Below, piece after piece: positions 45,494 through 58,603 of a DNA stretch of 64,000 nucleotides (within the stretch, counting starts at the first letter, position 1; every line of letters begins with the position of its first letter). Made by a program: the position numbers and the translations under genes. The stretch covers positions 550,001 to 614,000 of the forward strand of contig JACEFZ010024497.1 of NCBI GenBank assembly GCA_014155875.1, written 5' to 3'. This DNA comes from Cepaea nemoralis. Taxonomy: Eukaryota > Mollusca > Gastropoda > Stylommatophora > Helicidae. Under the pieces are notes generated by a model. That model did no database searches. It was not told where the DNA came from and worked only from the letters and a program-made list of their open reading frames with translations.

Positions 45494-47294
45494 TCTTTGC
45501 CTTGCTTTTGTTTGATTTTTCTCAAGCTATGTCTTCCATGTCAGGCGACGATCAAAGGTGACTCCTAGATAATTCCATTCAATACCAGCTTAGGGTGGTG
45601 AGTTTTAGTTGAGAGGGAGAAAACTGTGCATGTTGTTTTCTCCTCACTTCTCTTTATTAGCCACGATTTTGACCAGTCCTTTAGCGTTAATAAGGCTTGT
45701 TGCATTCTACTCATAGCTGTACTAATATACTCTTCAGATATCCATAGGTCATCTACAGTACTCTGTTTACCCTGGCTGGAAAATTTTCTGTGATGTTATT
45801 TATGCATGCTAGGAATGATGTTGGTGAAAGAACTCCTCCTTGGTGGCCACCTTCCTCCTACAGCATGTTTTTGCTGGTTTGTCCTTGTACTTTTGTCCTG
45901 ACAGTCCTGTTCTCGAGGTAGTGGCTGATCCATTTATACATTTTTCCACAAACCTGCATTATTTTGTAGTTTTACTTTCAGTCCTTCCTTCCATACTTTA
46001 TCAAATGCTTTTTCCTAAATATTTCCAGACCACTAGTTTTTCTCTTTGAAGGCATCCTCTATTTCCTGAGCTATATAGATTATTTGATTTTCGGTGGATC
46101 TGTACTTTCTGAATCCTGCTTGGTGTGGCATTAAGAGTTTGTTTTCTTACAGATGCCGTGTTAGCCTGATATTGATAATGCATTCCATTAATTTTCCTAC
46201 ACAGCTAAGTAGACTGATAGGTTGATAGCCATTTGGTTCTTTAGGTCTTTTCCTTTCTTTGAGACTGGTATTAGTACAGCTTCCTTCCATGCCTATGAGA
46301 CTATTCCTCTCTTCCAGCTGTAGTTTAAGACTGCTGGTAGTTTCTCTTTTGCTTTAGTATCTAGTCCTATTATCATTTCATTTGTGATTCCATCCTTTCC
46401 TGGTGATTTCTTCATTTTTAGAGTAGTCATTGCCTGTTCCATTTCATTTTTAAATTTGCTATCATATATTCTGCTGTCTCTGTATTTCTACGATGTGTCT
46501 GTTTATCTTTGATTGCTTTCTTCTGTTCGGTTGTAATATCAATGTAGTTTGCACTAGCATAGAATTCCACTAGTGCACTTACAACCTTCTTATCCTGTAA
46601 GCAAGGCATTTCCTTGTTTAATTATTATTTGTTTGCTTCTGAGTCCTTCATTGTTCATGGCATACACTAGTTTCCATAGTTCGTTTTCATCCCTGTCAAA
46701 GTTAAGATTTCCTGGGGGGGGGGGGGGGGGGGAGAGATTCTCTCCAACAATCTCTTGTTGTTTGATTTATTGTTCTTGTATAATTTGCTGAAATGGCTTT
46801 GGGGGAGATGTTCGCTTCAGTTGTTTGTTCTCTCTCTGCTTTCTTCCTGGCATCTTCAAGTTTGTCCTCCAAAATGTGTAGTTCTTCAGTCCAGTATGGT
46901 TTGTAATGTTTCCTCGTATCTCTGGAATGGATTCAGTGGCCGCCTGTATTATTGCTTTGTTTAGACTTTCCACCATTTGTTTGAGTTGCCATGTCGTGTT
47001 TTTATGTTTTCACAATATTTGTCTGTTAGTATGGCAAACCTATCCCAATCAGTTCGTTTGTAATTCCAGCGGGGCAAAGGCTTTTGCTCCTGTGGAATAT
47101 ACTTCATATTCATTACAAGCTTGATTGGTCTGTGGTCACTACCTGCTAATTGGTCAAGCACATGGCGATCGATTTTGTGGAGGATGTCGCCTGTGCAGAA
47201 AGCTAAGTCTGGAGTAGAAGTGGTAGACCATATGCTAGAGTAGAAGCTCGGTGCATCATCCGCTTTGTTGAGTAGATGGAGATTAAAGACTATT

Positions 47295-48160
47295 TCCTAG
47301 TCTAATGACCGTCTCGAAACATGAAAGGGATCCGGACAAGCTCGTTGTACCGGCTACAGCTCGGACACAGTGTGGGTCAACATTGCACACTTACAGTCAG
47401 ATTCTGGCCAGCTTTTGACTTCTAGATTGGTGGCTTCGTTATTGGTGGATTTTTATTTTATTTTTTTTTGGTTCATCTCTGTCTATTCTTATTTTTAATA
47501 ATGTTCGTTTATTTAACATATAACAACAAAAAATGTCAAAGAAAACAGGACATATATATTCCTATAATATTGTAAGATAACTCGAAATGTGCTCGGTTAA
47601 AACTAGATAATAAAGACCCTTTACCAAACATTAGTTGATTTTTTTTCCAGGAATTCATACGTACCTCAGGTTTGCAGAAATGTAACGTGTACAAAATGAA
47701 ATCTGTTGGCATATGCACCCTAGACCTGAATACCTTGATTCTTATATCCCCTGATTCGGCCAGATGCAGTTTTCAGTCACGTGCACGATATCACGTGCTC
47801 CAGGTATTGACAAAGTTCAAGGGCGCGATGTGGCGTGATATTTTGTAATGAGTAATGAGAAACTGAAACTGAAACAATTGTAATACCACGTATTGCTTCC
47901 TTTTAGTTTCAGAATTCCGATACTAACCCAGCTAGAGTCCGTTCACAAATAATAGCCCTCTTTCACGATCACTTTTTTTGAAAACTGTCTCATCGTTATA
48001 TAATATATAAAACATCGTTATAAAATTTTTCCTGCCGTCTAAAACTTATATTTACCCCTACCCAAGGAATATGTCTTTGATAGGTCCAAAGGCAACTTAA
48101 ATCATCGAAAGCGGCGACATTTCTTTAATGTTTTGGCGAAAATGTAATGAATTCATGGTA
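47295..48160. other. Unassigned spacer
   Basis: About 870 bp, AT-rich, with no recognised gene or repeat. Confidence 0.4.
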
Positions 48161-48164
48161 ACAA

Positions 48165-48415
48165 ACTAGTTTTACAGTAAAGGACGTCATTTCGGGTAAC
48201 GACACAAGTACAAGGCGTGGCCAGATTCGTAACCGTTTCCGCGGCACGGAAAGAGATCGCACAAAGCACGAACTCCGTAGCTCCAGCGAGACCCTCGGGA
48301 GTCTCCGAAAAAAAATGCACTCGTGAAATGAAAGACGCGGACCGGAATCGAACACACAACCTTCGGAGCCCGAGTCAGGCGTCTTGACAACTTCACTACG
48401 GAGACTCCCGAGAGG
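48165..48415 (-). mobile_element. tRNA-derived SINE
   Basis: The minus-strand head has GTAGTGAAGTTGTCAAGACG (A-box region) and GTGTTCGATTCC (B box). The body has ACGAGTGCATTTTT, GAGACTCCCGAGGG and GCTACGGAGTTCGTGC. Same family as 18485-18690. A 12-base inverted match (GGGAGTCTCCG at both the head and the body) is notable. Confidence 0.78.
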
Positions 48416-48963
48416 GATGCAATGTGTAATATTAGTAAAGACAGAGAATTTACAGAGGCATGGAGTAAATAATGTGTAAATTGACAGGAAAGTAGAAGGA
48501 ATATATTTCTTACTTTATTTTTCATTTCCTTCTTGTTTCTTCAGCTGCTGGTTGTGTACACAATGAGTCATGTTACTATAAGATTGTCTACTCTGCTGTT
48601 TGCTGTTCAGAGACGGAACATGATTATTACCTTTTTTCCACGACGTAGCTGTGAATGTCTCTGTAGTGGGCTTCCTTCTTAACGGCAAAGCTGTTGGCCC
48701 TCTTTTCATTGAAGTTTATAGATTGATTCGTATGCACGTGTGTTATCCCCTAATTTGACAATGTGTTTGCTCTCACGTTTCTTGGAATGCCACACTATAT
48801 CAGTTTCCACCGCAATATTACTCTTCTGTTGGAATTCAATGCGTTTAGTGTTTTGTTTTTTTTAAATATAGTTGTTTGTCACCGCTGAGGGATTGCGGAA
48901 TTGAAAATTCATCACTGTGGAATACAAACTGTTGTCATTGACATTGTACTGATGTTGTAATGT

Positions 48964-50345
48964 TTAGGGCCTGCAATTCGTCTGAATAGTTGGAGCAAAA
49001 TATCCCAGTAAGTGTGCACGTTGATTAAGGTCTGCGATTTGCCCAGACCTTAATCTGTGTTGGACGATTCCAGTAGGTTGATGACTGCTCTCGGTTGCAT
49101 AAAATTCAATCCATCCTTTCTCCAATAGTCCTCTTCCTCTTTCAACACATGGTCCTCGCATTTTTTCCCAGTAACTTTTATCAATATTTAATAGCGCGGA
49201 CTGGGTTAGTATCTTGACGTCAGACAATTTGAATGTAGTATTGTCAGCTGCCACCTGTCCTTTAATTTTAGCACACACAAGTTCTATAGGGTTTAAATGA
49301 GAATGGTAAGGCTTAAGTCTCAAGCACCTATGACCATGCTCTTCTATCAACTTTTCAATTTGATATTTCATGCTTTTTTGCGCCTGTTTTACAAGGGACA
49401 ACAACTGTAGCTCTAAATATGTTTCTGGAAATTGTATATTTTCCCTTCGGAGCCATATCTTTATTGCTTCCTTTGTGCTCGACGCCGTAAGTATTTTGTC
49501 TTCTTGGGCAACAACATTGTGATATGATGCATTGAACATGATTAGACAAGACGGTCTATCAAGAGATGGAAGTACTGTATTCTCGAGCCAATCTCTAAAT
49601 GCGTTACCATTCATCTCTGAATGATAATCCCTATTGTCTGTATGATTTGATACGAACACGAGTCCAGCATTCTGTAGTAAGCCATTATGAGTACTACTAG
49701 TATTGGCTATGACCAAACGCTGTCCTTTACTACTGGGCACATATCGCTTTATCTTTCTATCCACTTATTGCCATTCCTTTTCACTTGTGTGGTACGCATT
49801 GATCCACGTCTCATCCAAATACACAATGTCATAATTTTCTTTGCGCATTTCCCTTATTTCACATAGGTATCTGCTTCTCATGGCTCCTAAATGCGGTTGC
49901 TCGCAAAGGATATTTCTACCTCCCTTGTACTTTCTAAAAGTGAAGTCTAATGTCTTTATATTTTCCACAAAGTTGTTTTGGATAGCTCTATGTTATTGTT
50001 CTTTCTCAATCAAACCCTAAGTTTTCTTACTGTCACTGTTTCTTTGGCATCCAGCACTTTTATAATAGCTCGCCTTATGACATTCTTGTCAAAGCTGTCT
50101 ATAATTGCCTTTCTACCTACCGTTTGCTTATCGCGTGTTGGTTTCATTCCAGATTATTGCACCCATCGACGAAATGACCGTTTACTCAAACCCAATGCAT
50201 GCACTGTTCTTTTTTCGGGATTTGTAACAGTATGAAACAATTTCCTGCGATCAGCTTCTTTACAAAAATATGTGTACAACTTCATAGCGATGCTTTGAAG
50301 TGTACAAAATTTTACATTCAATCCCATTGAACAATATTCACACAT
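48964..50345 (-). pseudogene. IS630/Tc1/mariner-type transposase, long D-E spacing
   Basis: Minus-strand pieces: N-terminal HTH-like part (LGLSKRSFRRWVQ near 50170), then VYLDETWINAYHT (first Asp, 49.83 kb), a stop at 49765 after EKEWQ, then the 266-codon ORF: GQRLVIANTSSTHNG, SEMNGNAFRDWLENTVLPSL, LIMFNASYHN (where MDNASYH is usual, so the second Asp is Phe), and LKPYHSHLNPIELVCAKIKG (catalytic Glu). I count 83 residues between the second Asp position and Glu, far longer than in mariner (DD34D) or Tc1 (DD34E) and close to the DD82E described for the Sailor group. Inactive. No terminal repeats found. Confidence 0.72.
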
Positions 50346-51560
50346 TCAAATATTAGCTATTAATATTATATTAATGGTACGGTTTATCTATATAATCACG
50401 TTTCATGAAAGAACCCACATTGACGACACCTCTGAACACCCCCCTTTAACTGCGCGCCGTTCGTGCCACAATGTGTACCAGGGGAAATTTTTTTTTAAAG
50501 TGATGGTGTAATACATTTACAAATATGGACTTAATCTCTGACCCGTAGATTATAAACTCATATAAACAAACATTGAAATCTGCTATACAATCTCTTCTGC
50601 TAGACATTGCAGGTAACGGTCGGGGCCAATTTTGGTGTTCAAAAAGCAATTTTTTTTTTAAAAATAGTAAATTACTTAAACAAAGTAATAAGTCAATATT
50701 AAATTACTGAAATAAGTAATAAGCCTAACCAAAATTTTATATTGAACAAGTGCCCCGATCCGTAGTGAGAATCTGATTCTGGAACTAGGTAAGGCAAAAC
50801 GATTATTATTTCTGTATTTTTATGTGCATAACCTGGTTGTCTGTCGAAGCCACATTGCGGCAAATCGATAGAAAACAAACACGTAATATTCTCCGTCAGG
50901 AGGACTAGTAAAGAATAGCACTCTGTATAAATTCATTTCCCAACAGGCGGAAATTCATTTAATATATTTGGCCTAAATATTGGACAGGCGTGATCATTTC
51001 TACTTTACGACATTGATGGGTTCGGTCAACTACTTGCCAAGCAAGCATGGTTATCATTCTAAGTCACGTAGGATAATTATTATTTTAGATTGAGCGAATC
51101 CAGTAGCAGATAGAGATCGAAATGCTCAAGATTCTTTGTCAGCTAATGTCCTATTTTCTAGAAGTGATTTAGTCATGATTGGAGTTGTTAGAAGACGTCA
51201 GGCTAGAATCACCACGCGCTTCGCGTGACCTTTCATTCACAGTGACGGTCGACGGCAGACCTAGTGAATATATTAGTGGTTCTGTTCTCTGGTCTTGATG
51301 ATAGATAGTTCACTGTCTTACAGTATAAGCAACTGCATTCTTGATTCTCATTGTTCAGCAACTTAGTTTTATTTTCAGAAAGATTCTGGATTTTAACATA
51401 GAAATGTTTTGCATATTGGTATGTCGCTACAGAGTCGCGCAGGCATTGTTTCTTGAATAGTAGCATTACACTGCTCTACAGTATATCCTGGTGTGTTCTG
51501 GAATATTAGTATTGGTTACCTGCTCAGAAGCATATTCTTTCGCCTTCTTATCAGGAGTAT
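50346..51560. other. Unassigned spacer
   Basis: AT-rich and non-coding as far as I can see. It includes a short self-similar stretch (AAATTACTTAAACAAAGTAATAAG, about 50680-50730). Confidence 0.4.
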
Positions 51561-51574
51561 TTCAATTACATGTC

Positions 51575-51795
51575 AATGCCTCTTTGCGTCTCTTGTACAC
51601 TTTGGAGTATCAGTTTGGGTTATTGGGTTAGCGATCCATTTCCTTTCCTCACTACACTTTGCACACTTTGTAGAGTCAGTTTGGGTGTTAAGTTAGTGAT
51701 CCAGTTACTTTCCCCAATACACATCTGCGTCTCTTGTACACTTAGGAGCGTCAGCTGTGGTTAGGGTTGGAACCCATTTCCTTTCCTATCACATC
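51575..51795. repeat. Tandem repeat, about 75-bp unit, 3 copies
   Basis: Units share CTTGTACACTT, (T/C)AGTTTGGG, GATCCATTTCCTTTCC-type blocks and differ by small indels. The ORFs 51493-51696 and 51570-51764 read through it and are probably artefacts. Confidence 0.7.
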
Positions 51796-51799
51796 ACCA

Positions 51800-53255
51800 G
51801 TACAGTCACAGTTAGGGATTGGTTCTATAGCGAGATTCAGAATGAAGACAGAGGGTAGTCACAGGCTAGGACAGACATATGAGATCACAACCCAGGCCAC
51901 CACTGACCAGTCGTTTATTTTGGTTTGACTTTCAGAAGTGTTGTGGTATACCAGAGCAACTCACCAGCAGCATCAACTAGCATAACTCATCAGCAGCATA
52001 AGATTTCAGTTTGCGCATCCGCGACTCTGAAAGAACTGATTGTGGGCCACTGGCGAAGAGGGTGACCCGAAGAGGAACGCCGGAGAGACTACCATCTTCA
52101 CCGGTGGAAACACCATTTGCAGCTGAGTGCCTAAACACCTTCCTGGAGTCACGGCCATACTTTGCTTGACTTACCACCATCCCGTCTTATGATTAAGACC
52201 TCGCTCCGAGAACATTGTTTGATTTACATATTGTTTTTTTTTTATACTTCTCATCAATTATTTGCCTTTTACGTTCCTTGTGGGAACTTATATTTCTCTT
52301 TGATCAGAATTAAACTTGTGATAAGCGGTGTTGTCGCTTATTGCTAAATAAGAATTCCTAGTTGTCATCCTCATATCCAACATTTAATTAGATCACACAA
52401 GTGTGAGAGTAGGACGAAAGTTGAATCTTTCATCTTTATCGACTTCTTTGTGCTGTATAGTTCAAGTCAAGTCTGGGGGCTAAATTCTTTTCCACAGGAT
52501 CATCGTGTCGCTGCTAACTAAGTTTGCTGTCATCTTTGTGTGTATAGCTGTACAACTTTATCTGCAGTCCTGTGCCACTGTAAGAATAGTAGACTTCTTT
52601 TTCTGGGACAATTTGTCATACTCCCTTTGTTTTTCACGAGCCACTTGTCTGCTATTTCTTCAGTGGCGAGTCTTTCCTAGTGGTTAGGCTCATTGTCTTC
52701 TACTGTACCTGTGAGACTTCTCTCAACAGTAGTGGACCACGCGACACCCACTCATCCATTCCTACTCTAATAATGTCTTCTAGATCATCTTCTGCTAGGC
52801 CGCCAATTATACCCCAACTTCTCGTGAGCTCTAAATCATCAGTGTGGTGACCCATGATGTCTTAGCTTACTTCAGGCAAGTAAAAAATATTACTACCCTA
52901 CACAGATCTAGTCAGATATATACCAGAACAAGATAGTCGACCAGAGGAACCGATAATATATGAAAATGATAGTAGTGAATTGAGCGAAAATGTTAATGCA
53001 AAGCAGTCCGTCATACACTGAATTACTTAACATTATCAAATTATACATGAATAAATCAACTAACAGCACATGAATAAACAGATTAAGACAACTAATTAAT
53101 GTGTTTATTAATTTATAAAATGGTGAATGATGTAAGTTAACTCATAATTTATTATCCATTATTAACTTTTAAGATGTTATTTATATTCTACAAACTTCCC
53201 TAGTGATAAATTCCTAAGTTAACACTTAGCAAATGTAATGGGTGAAGAATTTTGT
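51800..53255. other. Unassigned; no supported gene
   Basis: No domain recognised. A short acidic reading stretch near 52930-53020 (RPEEPIIYENDSSELSENV) is too short to call. Confidence 0.35.
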
Positions 53256-53261
53256 TTTCGC

Positions 53262-53505
53262 ATATCTTTTACAGGACATTGCAGTCAACACTAGCATTTT
53301 TCAGCTGCTGTTGATTTCTTGGCAAGATTACGCTCAGTAGTTTGTCATTTCTTTCTGAGCGACCAGCTCACATACCCCGGTAAGCAACCAACATGAAGCG
53401 ATCCGCTACTGAATCTCGCGCAGCTGCGTTCCCCACGTGGATATACAGGATTAGGGAGAAAGCCGTTAACTCTTCGCCAGGAAGACCAATGGGTGAAGAA
53501 TAAAC
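53262..53505 (+). repeat. Dispersed repeat family, copy 1
   Basis: Aligns with 58826-59060: GCATATC-TTTTACAGGACAT, CAACA..AGCA..ATTCAGCTG, TCTTGGCAAGATTA, GTAGTTTGTCATT, TTCTGAGCG, then GGATTA(G/C)GGAGAAAG. About 80 percent alike by eye over the first 120 bp. Class unknown. Confidence 0.65.
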
Positions 53506-53509
53506 GAAT

Positions 53510-54755
53510 TAATTATGCAAATCGTTAGTCTGTGTTTATTCCCCGTATCCTATCGTGGATGAGAAGTCCGAATACATATCACGGGCAAGAAGCCCACTCT
53601 GTCAAAAGTAATATTTTCTCCTACCGGTGTTTAGTTCTGAGTGCAGGTTGAGATCCCTTAATTTTGTCAGAATCTGCCGGACGAGCAACCACTTATTTGA
53701 AATTGAGTAATTACAACCCTAGATCCCAAAGAGAAAACTCGGGACAAATGTCCCTTTTATGCTGATTTAAGAAACAGTTCCCGGAACTTACAAAAACAGC
53801 AAAGAATTGGTTCGTTGAAAAGATCGATGCTTCTGGTACCCCCAGGAGTGAGAAAGAGGAATTAAGAAATGCAGGATAAGCTTGGTGCAAACGAACTGCA
53901 TAGGCAGGTTCCCTCTCTGGCATATCCCCTCCTGGAAAGATATAATTGAACCCCTACTAACTATTTTTGAAAAATGTGTGCACTGACTTAAGCTACACAA
54001 ACATTTACATACAGTTAGAAATATGGAAGAACAATTAACACTAACACTGTGCTTATTTATTTTTATTGGTGATTACGTAATTATATAATTTAGTTGCTAT
54101 GTGGGTGGTATTCGATGAGGGAATGGTATATGAGCAAATGACAAGTATAAAATATCATATACTGGGTTTTAGTCATGCTCAATTGACAAGGCCCTTGGGT
54201 CATGCTCCTCGATGCTCCACACTTTTAGCTTGTAGAGGATTCCCAATTGGTCCATACACGGGGATCAGCCGCTACGTTATGTGAGTGGCTTGCTGAATGT
54301 CCGTGGCTCCTTTGAGAGTTGAGTTTATAGCTAGAAAATTATGAAACAAGATTCCTTACTGAAGAACGAGATGATAATATCTCACCAAATTGGCTTCCAA
54401 AGTATGCTATACGTGCGTTTGCGTCTCCGTCTTTGTTGGCAATCCCCGTAGTTTAAACATTGTTTTCGACTTCGACGTGATTCAATCTTACCTCATCCCC
54501 TTTTCACTTGGAATAATTACCAATGTCCAGTCGTCTTTATCACCCCCCCCCCTTTTTTTCCCACTATGGACTGTAGTTCAATCATGAAAATCAATTTAAC
54601 TGTCTCTACGACATGCGTCTTGAAAGAAGCTTTCACAGCTGTTCAGCGAGTGTATGACGTTACGTCATACCTTTGACTCGTCTGTCTACACCCTTGCTTT
54701 CCCAGTTTGCCGGGTTGTTTTTACTTGCTTTATCTCCTTTTAGCAGAAATACGTC
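53510..54755. other. Unassigned spacer
   Basis: No gene or repeat recognised over about 1.2 kb. Confidence 0.35.
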
Positions 54756-54764
54756 AGGGCTCCT

Positions 54765-55232
54765 CAATCAATCATGTGCCATGCCGGAAAGCGTGGGCGG
54801 TCATGACTCGCCATTTCACTCGATCACCGGAGTCGTGGATCAGCTCAGTGTTCCTGTCTCGTCCATGCCATGTGGCCAAGCCATCCAGGTATTTTCCTCT
54901 CGGTCTTCCTCTTGGTCTGTTCCCCTCGATCTTGCCAGTTGTCAATAAGTTCTCCAATCAATTTCTTCTCATAACATGTCCAAAAAATTTTGACTGTCTT
55001 CGTCTAATTTCTCTAATCAGTCTACGATTTTCATTTGTCTCCTGTAGTACTTGGTCATTGGTTTTTCTGTCTGTCCATGGTATTCTTTGCATTTTCCTCA
55101 GAAACCACATTTCTGCAGCCATCAGATGTTTTTCAGCTTGACTGCACATTGTCCAAGTTTCACATCCATACAAAAGAACAGGCTCTATGTATCCCCTCAA
55201 CACTCTTTTTCTCGTTTCAATTGACATCTTTT
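54765..55232 (-). mobile_element. 5'-truncated RTE copy with 9-bp target duplication
   Basis: AGGGCTCCT flanks it exactly (54756-54764 and 55233-55241). The minus strand encodes only the RT C-terminus: RVLRGYIEPVLLYGCETW, WFLRKMQRIPWTDRKTND, FFGHVMRRN, GRPRGKYLDGLATWHGRDRN, HDSGDRVKW, ending near AFRHGT and a TGATTGATTG tail. This is the same family as 59928-60880 and 23715-26843. Confidence 0.92.
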
Positions 55233-55244
55233 AGGGCTCCTACC

Positions 55245-55885
55245 GCCGTATTATGATCACACGTCTGTCTGGTTAAACGCCTTATCTCCCAGTTGCAAAG
55301 AGGTGTCAGGCATGGGGTTTAGTCTGACCGCTGTTGCTATGCTCGCACGGTTTTTCGCGCTGCCCATCTCCGCTCAATCTGGACTTAGGTGTTAACCCGT
55401 GGGTACGGTATTTTCTCAAGCAGGAATGTCACACCTCTCCCCACCTACTCTGCTGTAAAATGCGAGTTTACACCTCTTTGGTAGAGCGCAGGCTTAGCTT
55501 TGCGCGATGGCGGAACTACTTGCGTAATAATTCATCATAGTTGGTAACACTGAGCAGCATGGTGAAGTTGTATTTTTCACTATTTTCGTTCCTTTCTTTT
55601 TTGGGTAATAGAATAAGCAACATATTCTGATACTGACGAGGCATTTCGTCACAGTACCTAATCGCTGGTTTCTAATTGGTGTATGCGCAAACTAGAAAAC
55701 AAAAACAAAAAACTGTATGACAGAATCTCAAATGTGGAGCTCATTTACAAAACCAGACAAGTACCGGTGAACCTATATGTGAAGAAAGGACGCTGTCGCT
55801 GGAAAGACATATAAACTGAGAGAATACAATAAAAGTATCATTAGACAGACATTTTTCTGGAACCCACAGGGAAAAAGAAACAGAA
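55245..55885. other. Unassigned spacer
   Basis: No recognised feature. Confidence 0.35.

Positions 55886-55886
<1 letters not shown>

Positions 55887-55947
<61 letters not shown>
55887..55947. repeat. (AC)n microsatellite, about 60 bp
   Basis: Pure AC repeat with a short second run after it. The Cys-Val ORFs are artefacts. Confidence 0.97.
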
Positions 55948-55948
<1 letters not shown>

Positions 55949-56397
55949 CATCACACACACACAGACGAAGAAGAGAATTAGAAACAGAAATGAATAATAT
56001 TTGGAGGACATACACAGAGCTGCACGGGATAGCTAAGGAAATGAGGGCTTGGCGTGAGTTGGTTTAGGTCTTATGACAAAATGAGGGATAACAGATAAAA
56101 GAATAAAAATCACTGGTTTGCGAAACAATTTCATTTGTAACTCATGTGTAGCAACGACTATAAGACCAGGTTGGTAGAGACTTATACTAGAGTGATGTAG
56201 ACCCCGGGGTGGCAGCGCTAGACCATGTCAGAGGGCAGCATATAAATTCGTAAAAAGCAGAGCTTTTCGTGTGAGAAAACTAGCAGATACAGTTCAAATA
56301 AGAAGAGAGTGCGACAGCATTGCCTTTTGCCATATTTTTAAATCCTGCTTAGACTGAATTATAAAGATAACGATAACTATATATATATATATATATA

Positions 56398-56712
56398 AAA
56401 TTCGCCTTTTCACTAAGTCACCAGAGTCGTGGATCAGCTCAGTGTTTTTGTCTAGACCATGCCACGTGGTCAAGCCATCCAGGTATTTACTTATCTGTCT
56501 TCCCCTTGTTCTCTTCTCCTCGATCTTACCAGTTGTTACCGAGTTCTCTAATTTATTTCTTCTCATAACATGTCCAAAAAATTGTGTCTGTCTACGTCTA
56601 ATTTCTCTTATCAGTTTACGAATTTCATTTGTTTCTTGTTGGTTTTTCTATCTGTCCATGCCAATCTTTGCATTCTCCTCAGAAACCACATTTCCACAGC
56701 CATCCGATGTTT
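56398..56712 (-). pseudogene. RTE RT C-terminal fragment
   Basis: The minus strand gives MRRNKLENSVTTGKIEEKR, KYLDGLTTWHGLDKN, HDSGDLVK. The family 3' end is lost at a short (AT)n run (56379-56397), and the 5' side ends in degenerate sequence near 56712. Confidence 0.8.
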
Positions 56713-57050
56713 GTTTGTTTTGGTTTTTTTTTCATCTTGAATGCTCAATTAATAAACTTACTAATATTAAAATACCGTTCTACAGGAACGGAAGAGTATT
56801 AATAAATGATATTAATATAAACCTCGATTTACAATATCGTAACTTTCCGCACTGACTACTCTTGACACGTGTGCTAGAGGCCACACACATCCAACATGGC
56901 TGTTATACTTCATCCACCATATTTATTCATATTTTGAAGTATGTATACCTAAGATCTTACTATAGGAACACTCTTAGTAAGGAGGAAGGCTGCCACGCCA
57001 TTCACAATGTAACTCTGTCCATTTTGATGGAATGTGTTCACAAACCAGCC

Positions 57051-57052
<2 letters not shown>

Positions 57053-57136
<84 letters not shown>
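57053..57136. repeat. (CT)n microsatellite, 84 bp
   Basis: Pure CT repeat. The Ser-Leu and Arg-Glu ORFs across it are artefacts. Confidence 0.97.
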
Positions 57137-57140
<4 letters not shown>

Positions 57141-57179
57141 CATTCTTATAAATCTATCGGGGGGGGGGGGGTTGATTTC

Positions 57180-58560
57180 AGTACTGGGGCTTGGCAACTA
57201 TGTGTTATTCTTATGTTATGACATTGCGACCAAACAGAAAATGACAGTAGCTACGGAACAGAGAGTGGAGTTAGGACATTGCGACTCGGCACAAAATGGA
57301 AACAGTGACAGAACTTTGAGTTGGTGGAAGGTGATGTGACTAAATTAGACTGGTAGAGATAACAACCTACTAGACAATGGATAGTCCAGTCACGAGGTTC
57401 ATGTTGCAATTTTGTTGCATATTGTTGTGTACCCAACTGCTGATTGAAAGCCACACCTAGCTACCTCAACCTACCAATACGTACGTCTTAATCGTCTTTT
57501 ACATTTTTATCGTGGCTTACTTGCAACCACAAGTGTATATCAAACCATTAATAATAACATTAAGGGCAAACCAGCCCCAAACTTCAGTAAATTGTACACA
57601 CTGCACAATTTTAGTTACAGGCTATACACAGTGATCGTAGTCTAGCAATAATAATTAAGATCAACCACCTAAACCCAGCCTCGAGAGTCAAGATGGTTCA
57701 TCGTCATCGGAGAAGAGAGAAAAGAGACCAGACCTTGAAGACCATGACTTCCAGCTGCGAGGACTGGAAGCCGAAGTTAAGTAGCTGATCTCCCGTCTGC
57801 TATAAACACAAGCCACCTACCCAATTAGGCATATAGCCTCATTCACAAGTCGGTGATTAGTACTCTATGGGCACTCACAGCTCAAATAGTCCACACTACA
57901 AAAAAAACAGTAATAGACATTAGAACATATAGAGATAAAGATATATTAGATACCTATGTGGCATCTGAAAACACACAAATTTATGTCGGTGTTTCTCCAG
58001 TGGAAATCATTCAGTGTGGCATTTAATAAATCACGTTTATAGATTTTAAATTTACAACAGAAGACTCTGTTATAATATTAGCTACTATGATAATATTGAA
58101 CTAGTGAAAAACGGCGAAGGTTTGTACTTAATAATTATCTTCACATCTCCGTATTGTGAGAAAGTGTATTACAGGGGGCTCTTTTACTTCTCAGGCATGG
58201 TGTAGCAGGATAATTAGGCATACGGCATACACTCTTGTTGCCGTCATTAGCCTTACCTTCCTTCTCCTAGTCACTGTTTAGACGTCTAGATCATCTCTGG
58301 GGCCTGTACATTCATACAGCCTAGATTTACGAGCCATTTCTATATATTCTTCGGCAGTGAATAGGCTTTCGTGCAGAAAGGCTTCTTGTCACTACTTTTG
58401 TGTGAGAATTATGTCAATAGTCAGTGACCGCACTACATGTCCTTAATAGGTTAACGCTTGTTTGTTTAGATTCCATGGTGCCTCAATAATTTCAGAAGAG
58501 ATTTCCTATCGATAATGTAAAGGTCCATAAATTCAGTATTGAGTGGTGAAGATCAAAGCT
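57180..58560. other. Unassigned spacer
   Basis: About 1.4 kb without a recognised gene or repeat; the short ORF 57251-57454 has no motif. Confidence 0.35.
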
Positions 58561-58567
58561 TTGTTGC

Positions 58568-58603
58568 TCTCTGTCTGTCTGTCTCTCTCTCTCTGTCTGT
58601 CTC

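Larger units (their letters stand above)
44400..47295 (-). mobile_element. I-like LINE (endonuclease end, RT, RNase H), degenerate
   Basis: On the minus strand: endonuclease C-terminus (LDQLAGSDHRPIKL near 47150, with the conserved SDH), a linker, RT (MKKSPGKDGITNEM near 46410, PISLLSCVGK, HQAGFRKYRST near 46110, FKEK; VRPVLEYGIAAWATAAK near 45400, with NRVQNQGIRIITG), the SINE insertion, and remnants of RNase H (TDAKS-type step near 44460). It is 5'-truncated. Domain content EN-RT-RH points to the I group. Confidence 0.78.

Noticed and set aside
48700..50470. Terminal inverted repeats of the transposase element
   Set aside because: Only AGGGGATA/AGGGGAAA-type short matches; not above chance.
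55741..57221. Cys-Val, Ser-Leu and Arg-Glu repeat ORFs
   Set aside because: Products of the (AC)n and (CT)n tracts.
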